DNA of 64,000 nucleotides from Bacillus_BA fengqiuensis (GCA_030813035.1 JAUSTV010000017.1); one strand, 5' to 3'; shown: positions 50,609-59,607, counted from the first letter of the stretch. The notes: generated by a model not told the origin, from the sequence alone. Made by a program: numbers and translations.

Positions 50609-50653
50609 AACCCCCATGAGAATTCGGTAAAACCGATAAACTCCATGGGGGTT
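50609..50653 (+). terminator. Terminator after hemZ
   Basis: AACCCCCATG ... CATGGGGGTT outer stem with an internal CGGT/ACCG helix, followed by GTTCT. Confidence 0.7.
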
Positions 50654-50718
50654 GTTCTATATGTATTCTATTTAGTAACTTGACATATCCTTATCTCATC
50701 GAGGAGCAGCCGCTTAGG

Positions 50719-50767
50719 TTTAGAAAATTAGACATGACCGTTCTTTGGTCATGTCTAATTTTCTAAA
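50719..50767. terminator. Bidirectional terminator before the HExxH gene 3' end
   Basis: TTTAGAAAATTAGACATGACC / GGTCATGTCTAATTTTCTAAA palindrome overlapping the minus-strand stop codon. Confidence 0.82.
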
Positions 50768-51239
50768 TCGATCTATATAGATGGTTTTGCTGAATATATT
50801 TATCCAAATATATTTTGGCATAATGGAAAGCATCTTTTTCGGTGATTCGTTGTTCATAGGGAATTTTTTTATCCCATTCAAAGTGAGATTGTAATTCAGG
50901 AATGTCTTCTTGCATCACGTGGCGAAGTTCATGAAAGATGGTTTCCATTAACGGAAGATACTCATGGAATCGAAAGATAAAGACAATCCCGACTTCCCGC
51001 CAATACATACCCGAAGCAAACTGTAAATATTCCGCCTCTTCCTCACCCAATTCAGCTACGATTTTATTTGCTTCACATACATCGCAAAAAATGACGGGGA
51101 TATGAACTTCTTTTTCCATACAAACAAATACTTCTTGCTTTAAAATAGATAAATCCCATGAAAATTCTGCATCTAATACGTACCATTGATCTTCCTGCTG
51201 ATAAACGTTTCTCTTGGCCATTACTCCATTTAAATCCAT
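50763..51239 (-). CDS. Orphan HExxH putative zinc metallopeptidase
   Basis: 158 residues from the ATG at 51239 (AGGAGGAG ribosome-binding site; a longer in-frame extension lacks one). The helix TIFHELRHVMQ carries HExxH. A downstream Glu (AFHYAKIYLDKYI region or ITEKDAF) could be the third ligand. FCDVC contains a Cys pair. No signal peptide or membrane segment, so it is cytosolic. The overall layout recalls ImmA/IrrE- or SprT-like small zincins, but no family is recognised. Divergent from the acyl-CoA ligase. Confidence 0.7.
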   Translation of the reverse strand: MDLNGVMAKRNVYQQEDQWYVLDAEFSWDLSILKQEVFVCMEKEVHIPVIFCDVCEANKIVAELGEEEAEYLQFASGMYWREVGIVFIFRFHEYLPLMETIFHELRHVMQEDIPELQSHFEWDKKIPYEQRITEKDAFHYAKIYLDKYIQQNHLYRSI

Positions 51240-51453
51240 GTCACTCCTCCTGTTTGGCTCTTGATGAGTAAAAAAAGTGCGGCTGATGATTACTAGCATT
51301 TTCGGATGTTTTGACATTTCCCATACATGGAAATGGTTTAAATGTTTATTTATCGGTTTTCTCCCCCATTAAAGTTTCGCTTTAATCATAGAAGGGATGG
51401 GAAAACCTGCGTCGAAATAATAAATATCGTTCAGATAGTCTTTTTCAAAAAAA

Positions 51454-51467
51454 TGAAAGCGTTTTCT
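51454..51467 (+). promoter_or_regulatory. cre (CcpA) site upstream of the acyl-CoA ligase
   Basis: TGAAAGCGTTTTCT, one mismatch to the cre consensus, 24 nt before the start codon. It predicts glucose repression of fatty-acid use. Confidence 0.65.
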
Positions 51468-51490
51468 TATTTTGGTAAGGGGTGATGGGG

Positions 51491-53110
51491 ATGATGGATG
51501 TTCAATTGACTGTTCCGCTCATGATGGAGAGAGCAGAGAAATTTTTTGCTAAAAAGAAAGTGATTTCCCGAACAGGAAGCGGAATCCAGCGTTTATCTTA
51601 TAGTAAGATTGCCGAAAGAACGAGAAAGCTTTCAAGCATGTTGTCACATTTAGGAGTTCAAAAGGGAGACAAAGTCGGGACATTTGCTTGGAATCATCAT
51701 TGGCACTTAGAAGCATACTTTGCCATACCCGGAGCGGGGGCAGTGCTTCATACGATTAATATACGCTTAGATCCAAAGCAAATTGCCTATATTATCAATC
51801 ATGCAGAAGATAAAGTCCTGCTTATTGATGAATGTTTTTTACCATTGTTTGAACAAATAAAGAATGATCTTCAAACGGTCGAAGCTTATATTGTGATGAC
51901 TGACAGCGAAGAATTGCCGCAGACGAACCTTCATCCTGTTTACCACTATGATCAATTTATTGAGCAAGGAAATCCACAGTTTGAATTTTGTAAAGATATG
52001 AATGAACAAGAACCAGCCGGGCTTTGTTATACATCAGCCACCACCGGCAATCCAAAAGGAGTGGTGTATTCACATCGCTCTGTCGTACTGCACAGTATGG
52101 CATTAGGGCTTGCAGACAATGCGGCAGTGTCAGAGGCAGATATTGCCATGCCTGTCGTTCCGATGTTTCATGTTAATGCTTGGGGGCTGCCTTTCGCAGC
52201 GGTTTGGTTTGGGACGACCCTTGTGATGCCAGGGCCATTTTTTACGCCTAAAGTGTTGGCGGAATTGATTGAAAGTGAGAAAGTAACGATCGCAGCAGGT
52301 GTCCCGACCATTTGGATGGGCCTTCTCAAAGAACTGGAAGAAAAACCATATGATACAAGCAGTCTTAGATCCGTTTTATGCGGGGGTTCTGCTGCTCCGA
52401 AAGCCATTATTGAATGTTTTGAAAAGAAATTTAATATTCCTTTTGTCCATGCGTACGGTATGACAGAAACAAGTCCCCTTGTCGTTTTATCTCGTCTCAA
52501 GAGCTATCAGTCCGATCTGGAGGATAAAGAAAAGTATGAATATAAGGCAAAACAAGGTCTCCTTGTTCCGGGGGTTGAAATGAAAGTAATCGGAAAAGAC
52601 GGAGAAGTGGAATGGAACGGAAAAGAGATGGGAGAGCTGCTGCTGAGGGGGCCGTGGATTGCCTCTGAATATTATAAGGACGAGCGCAGCCATGACGCTT
52701 TTCGCGACGGATGGCTTTATACAGGAGACGTAGTAACGGTGGATGAAGAAGGATTTATTAAAATCGTAGATCGAACGAAAGATTTGATCAAAAGTGGCGG
52801 GGAGTGGATTTCTTCCGTTGATTTAGAGAATGCATTAATGGCTCACGAATCTGTCTTTGAAGCGGCCGTCGTACCTATTCCCCATGAACAATGGCAGGAA
52901 CGGCCCATTGCGTGTGTGGTGTTGAAAGAGAATGCACAAAACGAGGTAACGAAAGAAGAATTGCTGCAGTTTTTAGCGCCGCAATTTGCCAAATGGTGGA
53001 TACCCGATGATATTTTGTTTTTGGGTGAAATTCCGAAAACATCCGTAGGAAAGTTTCTAAAGCGAACATTGCGTAATCAAGTTATAGATCATTATCAATC
53101 AAAATCCTAA
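51491..53110 (+). CDS. Medium/long-chain fatty acyl-CoA ligase (AMP-binding)
   Basis: 539 residues, ANL superfamily, closest in style to AlkK-type medium-chain acyl-CoA synthetases. P-loop reads YTSATTGNPKGVVYSH, with Ala where most members have Gly (SGTTG). Further motifs: MFHVNAWGLPFAAV, AYGMTETSPLVV, YTGDVVTVDEEGFIKIVDRTKDLIKSGGEWIS, and Lys in KTSVGKFLKRTL. It activates fatty acids to acyl-CoA via acyl-AMP. ATG at 51491 (AAGGGG, 8 nt). Probably works with the downstream enoyl-CoA hydratase. Confidence 0.92.
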   Translation: MMDVQLTVPLMMERAEKFFAKKKVISRTGSGIQRLSYSKIAERTRKLSSMLSHLGVQKGDKVGTFAWNHHWHLEAYFAIPGAGAVLHTINIRLDPKQIAYIINHAEDKVLLIDECFLPLFEQIKNDLQTVEAYIVMTDSEELPQTNLHPVYHYDQFIEQGNPQFEFCKDMNEQEPAGLCYTSATTGNPKGVVYSHRSVVLHSMALGLADNAAVSEADIAMPVVPMFHVNAWGLPFAAVWFGTTLVMPGPFFTPKVLAELIESEKVTIAAGVPTIWMGLLKELEEKPYDTSSLRSVLCGGSAAPKAIIECFEKKFNIPFVHAYGMTETSPLVVLSRLKSYQSDLEDKEKYEYKAKQGLLVPGVEMKVIGKDGEVEWNGKEMGELLLRGPWIASEYYKDERSHDAFRDGWLYTGDVVTVDEEGFIKIVDRTKDLIKSGGEWISSVDLENALMAHESVFEAAVVPIPHEQWQERPIACVVLKENAQNEVTKEELLQFLAPQFAKWWIPDDILFLGEIPKTSVGKFLKRTLRNQVIDHYQSKS

Positions 53111-53209
53111 TCATAAAATCCACTAAAAGAAGCTCCCGGGAGTTTGTGATCGTTAATGCGACATAAAAAACAGGGGTTTCAGAAGAGAATAAAGGAGAGG
53201 TGTTTAAGG

Positions 53210-53983
53210 ATGAAAGAGCGTTTAGTTGAACTGACATATAGAGATCGATTAGCTGTCTTAACTTTAAATCGTCCACAATCATTTAATGCATTAAATAAAG
53301 AAATGCTCGAACAAATCCTTGGAGCGTTAGATGAAGTGAAGAAAAGCCCGGCGGATTTTCTTGTGTTGGAAGGGAAGGGAAAAGCTTTTTCAGCTGGCGG
53401 CGATATTAAAATGATGACGGTGCCGGAAACGGGAGAGATGTTTTCGAACATCATGGAGACCATTGGGAATGTCATTTTGGCTCTGTATACGATGCCGCAG
53501 CTGACGATTGCGGCTATCCACGGTTCGGCTGCAGGTCTTGGCCTTAGCATGGCTCTCGCATGTGATCATGTCATTGCAGAGGAAAAAGCCAAAATAGCCA
53601 TGAACTTTATCGGCATCGGATTAATCCCTGATGGGGGAGCGCATTACTTTTTGAAGGAGCGCTTAGGTGTCCATCAGGCAAAGCGTATTATCTGGAATGG
53701 AGATGTGTTGTCCGGAACGGAAGCAAAGCGAATTGGAATGATAGATGAAGCAATAGCGGATGTGGAGCAAGCCGTCCAGCGCAAGTTAGAACAATGGGGG
53801 AGAAAGCCCGTACTGGCCATGAAAGAAACGAAACAGCTGTACATGCAGCAAACCGTTTCAGAACTTCAGCATGTATTGAAGATGGAAACGAAAGGACAAG
53901 CAAAAATGAGAGATACGAAAGACCACCATGAAGGAATACAGGCGTTTTTAGAAAAAAGGATTCCTATGTTTGCAGGAAGATGA
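53210..53983 (+). CDS. yhaR: Enoyl-CoA hydratase/isomerase YhaR
   Basis: 257 residues, crotonase fold. The oxyanion hole is built by KAFSAGGDIKMM and HGSAAGLGLSMALACDHVIAEE. At the usual catalytic Glu positions the sequence reads IGIGLIPDGGAHYFL, where Asp/Gly replaces one Glu, so hydratase versus isomerase activity is uncertain. ATG at 53210 with GGAGAGG upstream. Cotranscription with the acyl-CoA ligase is likely (gap about 100 nt). The gap holds a GTTAATGCGACATAAA stretch like the family A tail. Confidence 0.9.
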   Translation: MKERLVELTYRDRLAVLTLNRPQSFNALNKEMLEQILGALDEVKKSPADFLVLEGKGKAFSAGGDIKMMTVPETGEMFSNIMETIGNVILALYTMPQLTIAAIHGSAAGLGLSMALACDHVIAEEKAKIAMNFIGIGLIPDGGAHYFLKERLGVHQAKRIIWNGDVLSGTEAKRIGMIDEAIADVEQAVQRKLEQWGRKPVLAMKETKQLYMQQTVSELQHVLKMETKGQAKMRDTKDHHEGIQAFLEKRIPMFAGR

Positions 53984-53992
53984 TGGTGAAAG

Positions 53993-54146
53993 CGGCTGTC
54001 CCAAAAGTCATAAACAGGCCATAAAAATGTCTTTTACTGAAAGGCCCCGTCACTGAAACTTTGAATTTACTAGGTTCTCATGAAGGGTCCTTTCAGAAGG
54101 ATGACTCGAAAGGTATGCTTTTTATACCTTTCAAGTCATCCTCTTT
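53993..54146 (+). repeat. Family B two-hairpin repeat, copy B6
   Basis: GGCTGTCCCAAAAGTC start, ACAGGCCATAAAAATG, TTTTACTGAAAGGCCCCGTCA hairpin 1 with arm TGAAGGGTCCTTTCA, then hairpin 2 AGGATGACTCGAAAGGTAT ... ATACCTTTCAAGTCATCCT. Convergent gap between yhaR and yhzD. Confidence 0.85.
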
Positions 54147-54330
54147 AGCGATGAAAGAGTAACAGTTTTCCGGTCGGGGAAGTGCAGCGGTGTGTTTTAT
54201 CTATGAAATTGAGGTCTTGCAGTCTTGCTTCCCCTGCTTTTTTTGCTTCGCTATCGTTTGTCGCCTCAAATGTTTCATCAAGCAGTTTTTCCCCGTTTTG
54301 CTCAAACACGGTTAATGTATAAACGCCCAT
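54145..54330 (-). CDS. yhzD: YhzD family small protein
   Basis: 61 residues: beta-rich N-terminus (MGVYTLTVFEQNGEKLLDETFEA), helix NDSEAKKAGEARLQDL and the characteristic end KTHRCTSPTGKLLLFHR. Matches the Bacillus YhzD-like family, function unknown. ATG behind AGGAGGAT. The stop codon sits at the edge of repeat B6. Confidence 0.8.
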   Translation of the reverse strand: MGVYTLTVFEQNGEKLLDETFEATNDSEAKKAGEARLQDLNFIDKTHRCTSPTGKLLLFHR

Positions 54331-54460
54331 TATTCATCCTCCTATCTTTCTATGAATACAATATTCTCATGTTATCGATATTCTCCTGCCGGCATTCTTT
54401 TGAAACATTTTTTTCCATTAATTCGTAATACTATATAAATCCACATCTAGGAGGGAAAAA

Positions 54461-55360
54461 ATGTCTTTAGTAATTAATCACGTGACTAAAAGGTTCGGTT
54501 CGTTTACAGCGGTAGATGATCTAACTCTACAAATTCCGAAAAAGGAAATGTTTGGGTTTTTAGGTGCCAATGGGGCTGGAAAAACAACAACATTTCGAAT
54601 GATTTTGGGGTTGCTTGAACCGACGGAAGGTGCGATACTGTGGGACGAACAAAAAATTACATATGAAAAAAGCCATTTAATCGGTTATTTACCTGAGGAG
54701 AGAGGGCTGTATCCAAAATTAAAGGTGAAAGACCAGCTTATTTATTTAGGGCGTTTGCGCGGAATGAGCAAGAAAAGCCTTTTGGTGGAAATGGAACAGT
54801 GGCTGGAGCGATTTAAAATACCTCAATATGCGAATAAGAAGGTAGAGGAATTATCCAAAGGGAATCAGCAAAAAATTCAATTCATCGCGTCTGTTATCCA
54901 TCGACCGCAGCTCCTAATTCTAGACGAGCCATTCAGCGGATTGGACCCTGTTAACGTAGAGTTGTTGAAAGAGGCTGTACTCGACTTAAAAGAACAGGGC
55001 ACGACCATCGTTTTTTCCAGTCATCGAATGGAGCATGTAGAAGAGATGTGTGAAAGCCTATGCATTATGCATCATGGAAAACCGGTTGTTCATGGAAAGT
55101 TGGCGGATATAAAGCGGGCATTCGGAAAAAAGAATGTCATCGTTCATGCGCAGGGAGATTTAGACAGGCTTCAGCATCTGGATGGAGTTACGAAATGGAA
55201 AAAAACAGCCGAGGGCCTTGAACTGCAAATCGAAAATGAAGAAGTCTCTCAGAAGATCTTTACAGCGTTGTCCCACATGACGTTTGTCAGGAAATTTGTA
55301 TTGGAAGAGCCTTCTTTGAATGATATTTTCATCGAAAAGGTAGGTGCTTCTTTTGAGTAA
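54461..55360 (+). CDS. yhaQ: ABC transporter ATP-binding protein YhaQ
   Basis: 299 residues, NatA/DrrA type. Walker A GFLGANGAGKTTTFRM, signature ELSKGNQQKIQFIA, Walker B LLILDEPFSGLDPVN, His switch VFSSHRMEHVEEM. A C-terminal extension of about 80 residues is typical of exporters with Na+- or drug-efflux-like permeases. ATG behind AGGAGGG. Overlaps yhaP. Confidence 0.92.
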   Translation: MSLVINHVTKRFGSFTAVDDLTLQIPKKEMFGFLGANGAGKTTTFRMILGLLEPTEGAILWDEQKITYEKSHLIGYLPEERGLYPKLKVKDQLIYLGRLRGMSKKSLLVEMEQWLERFKIPQYANKKVEELSKGNQQKIQFIASVIHRPQLLILDEPFSGLDPVNVELLKEAVLDLKEQGTTIVFSSHRMEHVEEMCESLCIMHHGKPVVHGKLADIKRAFGKKNVIVHAQGDLDRLQHLDGVTKWKKTAEGLELQIENEEVSQKIFTALSHMTFVRKFVLEEPSLNDIFIEKVGASFE

Positions 55361-56600
55361 GTTTTGGATTATCCTTTTTCACACATATATTCAAAAGCTG
55401 AAAACAAAGTCTTTTGTTTTCACCACCATTATTACGGCTCTCATTCTTATCGGAATCACCAACATAAATAACATTATTAATTTCTTTGAAAAGGATAGTA
55501 AGTCGGTTCAGATTGGTATCGTTGATTCGGCGAACGAGCTTTATAACCCGTTTAAAGAGCAAGTTGCAAGTTTTGATTCTAAGTTCAAGCTGACAGAGTA
55601 TGAAGCTGAAACAGATGCTGCCAAGGCGGTTGAAAAAGAAGAGATTACAGGATATCTCTTGATGGAAAATGATTCACAAGGGTTACCGAGAGGAATTTAT
55701 AAAGCCAGATCTCTGACCGATTCTGACATAATCAATGTGTTGCAAAATGCATTGCAGCAAACAAAAGTATCAATTGCTACGGCGGAAATGGGGCTGACTT
55801 CTGAGCAAATCGAGCAATTGTATGCTCCTGTCGAGTTTCACCAGAAAGCGCTCGTTAAGGAGGCCAAAACAGAAGAAGAGCTGGATCAGGCGAGAGGTCT
55901 TGTCTACATTTTATTGTTCATTATTTATGTAAATGTCATTATGTATGGAAGTATGATTGCGATGGAAGTGGCGACTGAAAAATCATCCAGAGTTATGGAA
56001 ATTCTAGTATCAAGTGTGTCTCCTGTTACCCAAATGTTTGCTAAAATCTTAGGCGTGGCACTTTTGAGTTTGACGCAGTTGTCTGTGATTTTACTAGTTG
56101 GATATGCTTCTTTCAAGCAAAATCTATCCGAAATTAGAGGATTTGCGGGCTCAATGGCAGTGAGTGAAATCCCGATTGGAACAATAATGTATGCGGTTCT
56201 CTTTTTTATATTGGGCTACTTGTTGTTTGCGACGCTGGCCGCCTTTCTAGGATCCCTCGTCAGCCGGACGGAGGATGTGCAGCCAATGATAACACCAATG
56301 ACACTGCTGATCGTAGGTGCTTTTTTAATTGCGATGTTTGGATTGGGCAAGCCGGAAGCCTCGTTTATTAAGATAACATCATTCATCCCATTCTTTACCC
56401 CTATGATCATGTTTTTACGCGTAGGAATGTTAACCGTACCGCCATGGGAAATTATTTTATCTATTCTTCTGCTTACCGGCACGATCATCTTGCTATCGAT
56501 ATTCGGTGCCAGGGTTTATAAAGGAGGTGTCCTTATGTATGGACAATCTTCATCGTTAAAGGATATTAAAAAAGCATTCCTGTTAACAAAGGAAAAATAA
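55353..56600 (+). CDS. yhaP: ABC-2 type permease YhaP (NatB-like)
   Basis: 415 residues. N-terminal membrane helix, a long extracytoplasmic domain (about residues 45-175) and five more helices; conserved MYGSMIAMEVATEKSSRVMEILVSS and SFIPFFTPMIMFLRVGM. Start is probably the TTG at 55353 (AGG 8 nt before), overlapping the end of yhaQ, rather than the GTG at 55344. Substrate unknown; related to the NatAB sodium exporter. Confidence 0.92.
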   Translation: MSKFWIILFHTYIQKLKTKSFVFTTIITALILIGITNINNIINFFEKDSKSVQIGIVDSANELYNPFKEQVASFDSKFKLTEYEAETDAAKAVEKEEITGYLLMENDSQGLPRGIYKARSLTDSDIINVLQNALQQTKVSIATAEMGLTSEQIEQLYAPVEFHQKALVKEAKTEEELDQARGLVYILLFIIYVNVIMYGSMIAMEVATEKSSRVMEILVSSVSPVTQMFAKILGVALLSLTQLSVILLVGYASFKQNLSEIRGFAGSMAVSEIPIGTIMYAVLFFILGYLLFATLAAFLGSLVSRTEDVQPMITPMTLLIVGAFLIAMFGLGKPEASFIKITSFIPFFTPMIMFLRVGMLTVPPWEIILSILLLTGTIILLSIFGARVYKGGVLMYGQSSSLKDIKKAFLLTKEK

Positions 56601-56650
56601 AGGGAACTTCCATCAGTGGGGGTGTTACTGCCCGTTAATGCGGGATAAAT
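56597..56650 (+). repeat. Family A repeat copy A6 (compact form)
   Basis: AAGGGAACTTCCATCAGTGG then GTTACTGCCCGTTAATGCGG and GATAAA; the most compact complete copy. The hairpin AACGGCTCAAAAG ... CTTTTGAGCCGTT follows at 56652-56691, which also resembles family B hairpin 2. Confidence 0.75.
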
Positions 56651-56651
56651 G

Positions 56652-56691
56652 AACGGCTCAAAAGAAACCAACAAGTTCCTTTTGAGCCGTT
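56652..56691 (+). terminator. Terminator-like hairpin between yhaP and yhaM
   Basis: AACGGCTCAAAAG AAACC... CCTTTTGAGCCGTT followed by TGTTG; plausible end of yhaQP. Confidence 0.6.
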
Positions 56692-56796
56692 TGTTGTAAA
56701 AAATCGTATTCTCTTCGCACATATGTTGTGTAAATCATCGTAAAAGCGTTATGCTATAAGTAAACACGATTGAAACGATCCAGGGAGGGGACAACT

Positions 56797-57738
56797 GTGA
56801 AAAAAGGGATTGTCTATTATGAGGTAGGCGAGCAGGTAGATGTATATTTACTCGTTAAATCATCTACAAAGGGGATTGCGAGCAATGGAAAACCGTTTTT
56901 GACATTAATTTTACAAGATAAGACAGGAGAAATTGAAGCGAAGCTATGGGATGCTTCTCCTGAAGATGAAGGGCATTACGCTCCGCAAAAAATCGTACGG
57001 ATTGCTGGGGATATTATGAGCTACCGGGGGAGAAACCAGCTGAAAATCCGCCATATTCGCCCTGCACAGGCAAATGAAACTGTCAACATATCCGATTTTT
57101 TAGAAACAGCGCCGATAAAAAGGGAAGAAATGATCGAAACGATTACCCAGTTCATCTTTGAAATGAAAAACTCTAATATTCAACGTATTACCCGACAACT
57201 TTTAAATAAATACCAGGCTGCTTTTTTGGAATATCCAGCAGCTACGAAAAACCATCATGAGTTTGTATCCGGTTTGGCTTACCATGTTGTATCGATGCTT
57301 CAACTGGCGAAGGCAATCGCTGAACTGTACCCATCTTTAAATCGCGATTTATTATATGCCGGTGTCATTTTGCATGACTTAGGAAAGGTCATAGAGTTGT
57401 CTGGTCCGGTATCAGCTTCCTATACCATTGAAGGCAATTTACTTGGCCACATTTCCATTATGGTAAGTGAAATCGGGAAGATGGCAGACGAGATGGGCAT
57501 TGAAGGAGAAGAAGTGATGCTTCTGCAGCATCTTGTGTTGTCGCATCATGGAAAAGCAGAATGGGGCAGTCCGAAGCCTCCTCTGATCAAAGAAGCGGAA
57601 ATGCTTCATCTTATTGATAACATTGACGCAAAGATGAATATGCTGGACCGGGCACTCGAACGGGTGAAGCCAGGGGAGTATACAGAAAGAGTATTTGCCT
57701 TGGATAACCGTGCTTTTTATAAACCGAATATTGAATAA
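56797..57738 (+). CDS. yhaM: 3'-5' exoribonuclease YhaM
   Basis: 313 residues. N-terminal OB fold (FLTLILQDKTGEIEAKLWD) and a C-terminal HD domain with the metal motif GVILHDLGKVIELSG and the later LSHHGKAEWGSPKPP. It degrades RNA and single-stranded DNA from the 3' end with Mn2+. GTG start at 56797 behind GGGAGGGG. Followed by yhaL as in B. subtilis. Confidence 0.93.
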   Translation: MKKGIVYYEVGEQVDVYLLVKSSTKGIASNGKPFLTLILQDKTGEIEAKLWDASPEDEGHYAPQKIVRIAGDIMSYRGRNQLKIRHIRPAQANETVNISDFLETAPIKREEMIETITQFIFEMKNSNIQRITRQLLNKYQAAFLEYPAATKNHHEFVSGLAYHVVSMLQLAKAIAELYPSLNRDLLYAGVILHDLGKVIELSGPVSASYTIEGNLLGHISIMVSEIGKMADEMGIEGEEVMLLQHLVLSHHGKAEWGSPKPPLIKEAEMLHLIDNIDAKMNMLDRALERVKPGEYTERVFALDNRAFYKPNIE

Positions 57739-57812
57739 GGCTTGTCATAAAATTCCTTTCCTGTACATATATTGATGATAAATAGCAATGGAAAATCAGG
57801 GGGATGTTGAAG

Positions 57813-58007
57813 ATGCTTACATTACCTTTTTGGGTCTATTTAGTTGTCATGGGAATTTTCTTCAGCGGTTTTATGGCGATTCGCACAGGGCAAAAAGAAC
57901 GTGAAATCGATGATGTTTATATTGAAAAAGAGGGACAGGTCTATATACAGCGTATGGAAGTAGAGCGTGAAAAAAGAAAACAAATCAACGAAAGCAGCTC
58001 CATGTAA
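57813..58007 (+). CDS. yhaL: YhaL, small sporulation-associated membrane protein
   Basis: 64 residues from the ATG at 57813 (GGGGG, 9 nt). One membrane helix (LTLPFWVYLVVMGIFFSGFMAI) and a charged helix (EREIDDVYIEKEGQVYIQRMEVEREKRK split by Tyr/Val). Position between yhaM and prsA supports YhaL. Family B repeat follows. Confidence 0.85.
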   Translation: MLTLPFWVYLVVMGIFFSGFMAIRTGQKEREIDDVYIEKEGQVYIQRMEVEREKRKQINESSSM

Positions 58008-58040
58008 TATGTTTGATGCAGATGGATTATGAAAGGGAAT

Positions 58041-58196
58041 GAGGCTGTCCCATAAGCCTCTAATCAATCGTAAAAATGGATTTTTACTGAAAGGCCCCGT
58101 TACGAAATCCTTGATTTTACTGGATTTTCATGACGGGGCCTTTCAGGTGGATATGTCAAAAGGGTGATTTTTACCCTTTTGACACATCCTCTTTAT
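58041..58196 (+). repeat. Family B two-hairpin repeat, copy B7
   Basis: GGCTGTCCCATAAGCC start; hairpin 1 AAGGCCCCGTTACGAAATCC ... GGATTTTCATGACGGGGCCTT; hairpin 2 GGATATGTCAAAAGGGTG ... ACCCTTTTGACACATCC with a compensatory TGTC/GACA change relative to the other copies. Between convergent yhaL and prsA. Confidence 0.88.
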
Positions 58197-59050
58197 TTTT
58201 GAGCTTCGGACGTTTCGAATGCATCTTTCAAGTCTTCGTCTTTTACCTCGACTTTAGCTGCTTTCATTTCCTCTTCTACTGCTTTTTGAAGTTTTTCCGG
58301 ATCAAGCTTTGAGCGTTTGATTTCCTTTTCCAGTTCGGCTTTCATTTCTTCGAATGGTTTTAATTCTTTCTTGTCTGTTACTTTGATGATGTGGTAACCA
58401 AATGAAGATTTAACCGGTGCACTTACTTCGCCCTTTTTCAGCTTATAAGCAGCTTCTTCAAATTCAGGAACCATTTTGCCAGGACCGAAGAATCCTAAGT
58501 CTCCGCCGTTTTCTGCAGAACCGGGATCTTGTGAATATTCTTTTGCAAGCTTAGCAAAATCTTCGCCTTTATCTAATTTGGCTTTTACTTCTTGCGCCGT
58601 TTTTTCGTCTTGAACTAAGATGTGACTCGCTTTTACTTCAGGCTTTTTGGCATCGTAAGCTTCTTTTAGTTCCTTATCTGTTACTTTAATATCTGCTGTT
58701 GCAGCCTTTTCGCGAAGAAGATCAATTTTTAGCATACGCTTAACTTGGTCTACACCATTTTGCTGAATGGCAGCTTCAAATTGCTGTCCATACTGCTCTT
58801 TTAAGCTTTCAAGTTCTTGATCGACTTCTTTATCCGTTACTTTATATTTTTCGCCTAGAACCTTTTCATCCACTAAATCGCGGACTGTTTCATCGCCTAA
58901 ACGATCTTTTAATGCGTTGTAAAGTTCATCTTTCGTAATGTTGCCGGCTTTTGTTTCGACGACTACTTCAGATTCTCCGCCTCCGCCGTTACAGGCTGTA
59001 AGAGCGATCATACTTGCAGCTGTTGTTAATGCGATTAAGCCTTTTTTCAT
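58193..59050 (-). CDS. prsA: Foldase lipoprotein PrsA (parvulin type)
   Basis: 285 residues. Lipobox LTAC at about residue 20, helical chaperone domains, and a central PpiC parvulin domain (residues about 135-230: VKASHILVQDE, LAKEYSQDPGSAENGGDLGFFGPGKMVPEFEEAAYKL, SSFGYHIIKV). It helps exported proteins fold outside the membrane by peptidyl-prolyl isomerisation. The charged C-terminal helix ends in SEAQK. ATG behind AGGAG. Confidence 0.95.
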   Translation of the reverse strand: MKKGLIALTTAASMIALTACNGGGGESEVVVETKAGNITKDELYNALKDRLGDETVRDLVDEKVLGEKYKVTDKEVDQELESLKEQYGQQFEAAIQQNGVDQVKRMLKIDLLREKAATADIKVTDKELKEAYDAKKPEVKASHILVQDEKTAQEVKAKLDKGEDFAKLAKEYSQDPGSAENGGDLGFFGPGKMVPEFEEAAYKLKKGEVSAPVKSSFGYHIIKVTDKKELKPFEEMKAELEKEIKRSKLDPEKLQKAVEEEMKAAKVEVKDEDLKDAFETSEAQK

Positions 59051-59283
59051 TCTTCAAACAACTCCTACTTTCAATTTTTACTGACAGTATGCCCAAAAGG
59101 CATCAATTAATATATCACATTCTCCCATTGTAACGAAAAGGTCTTGAAAATGAAAGTATTTCAGTAATATCGGCTTGAGGCAGCCTTTTAAAGGATTTCA
59201 TTATGATGCAGGACATTAGCCTAAACGCAAGTGAGTGTTTTTGCATACGATGGGAGTATAAATCGATGGAGGAGGTGTTTGTT

Positions 59284-59376
59284 ATGTCTGGAGGCTATGG
59301 TCACAACAGCGGGTTTGCGTTGATCGTCGTATTGTTCATTTTATTGATTATTGTTGGTGCTGCTTGTTTTTGCTAA
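59284..59376 (+). CDS. YjcZ-type tiny sporulation peptide (30 aa)
   Basis: Product is a Gly-rich start (SGGYGHNSG) and one hydrophobic helix (FALIVVLFILLIIVGAACF), the pattern of the YjcZ family of sporulation peptides. Excellent ribosome-binding site GGAGGAGGTG before the ATG. Followed by its own terminator. Confidence 0.85.
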   Translation: MSGGYGHNSGFALIVVLFILLIIVGAACFC

Positions 59377-59389
59377 TCATTTAGAAGGC

Positions 59390-59423
59390 AAAAAGCGATG
59401 AAGACCGGCTTCATCGCTTTTTT
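59390..59423. terminator. Terminator after the YjcZ-type peptide
   Basis: AAAAAGCGATGAA GACCGGC TTCATCGCTTTTTT; it can also serve the convergent small ORF. Confidence 0.88.
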
Positions 59424-59427
59424 ATTC

Positions 59428-59607
59428 TTATGTAAACAATACTTCGACATAAGATGAAATTAATAAAATAGTCATGAGGACGTTTATGGTCCGAAAAACT
59501 TTCGGCTGCTTTTCTTCTGGAATTTCTTTTTGAATACATAATGTATTTGTTAATGTATTAATGTAAAATAAAATAAATAAAGCAAATGCAATGAAAAATG
59601 TGGTCAT
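59428..59607 (-). CDS. Small two-span membrane protein (59 aa)
   Basis: ATG at 59607 with GGGGG about 10 nt upstream. Two hydrophobic helices (TTFFIAFALFILFYIN and TINVLMTILLISSYVEVLF) around a polar loop QKEIPEEKQPKVF. The ORF is intact and ends at the terminator region. No family recognised. Confidence 0.6.
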   Translation of the reverse strand: MTTFFIAFALFILFYINTLTNTLCIQKEIPEEKQPKVFRTINVLMTILLISSYVEVLFT

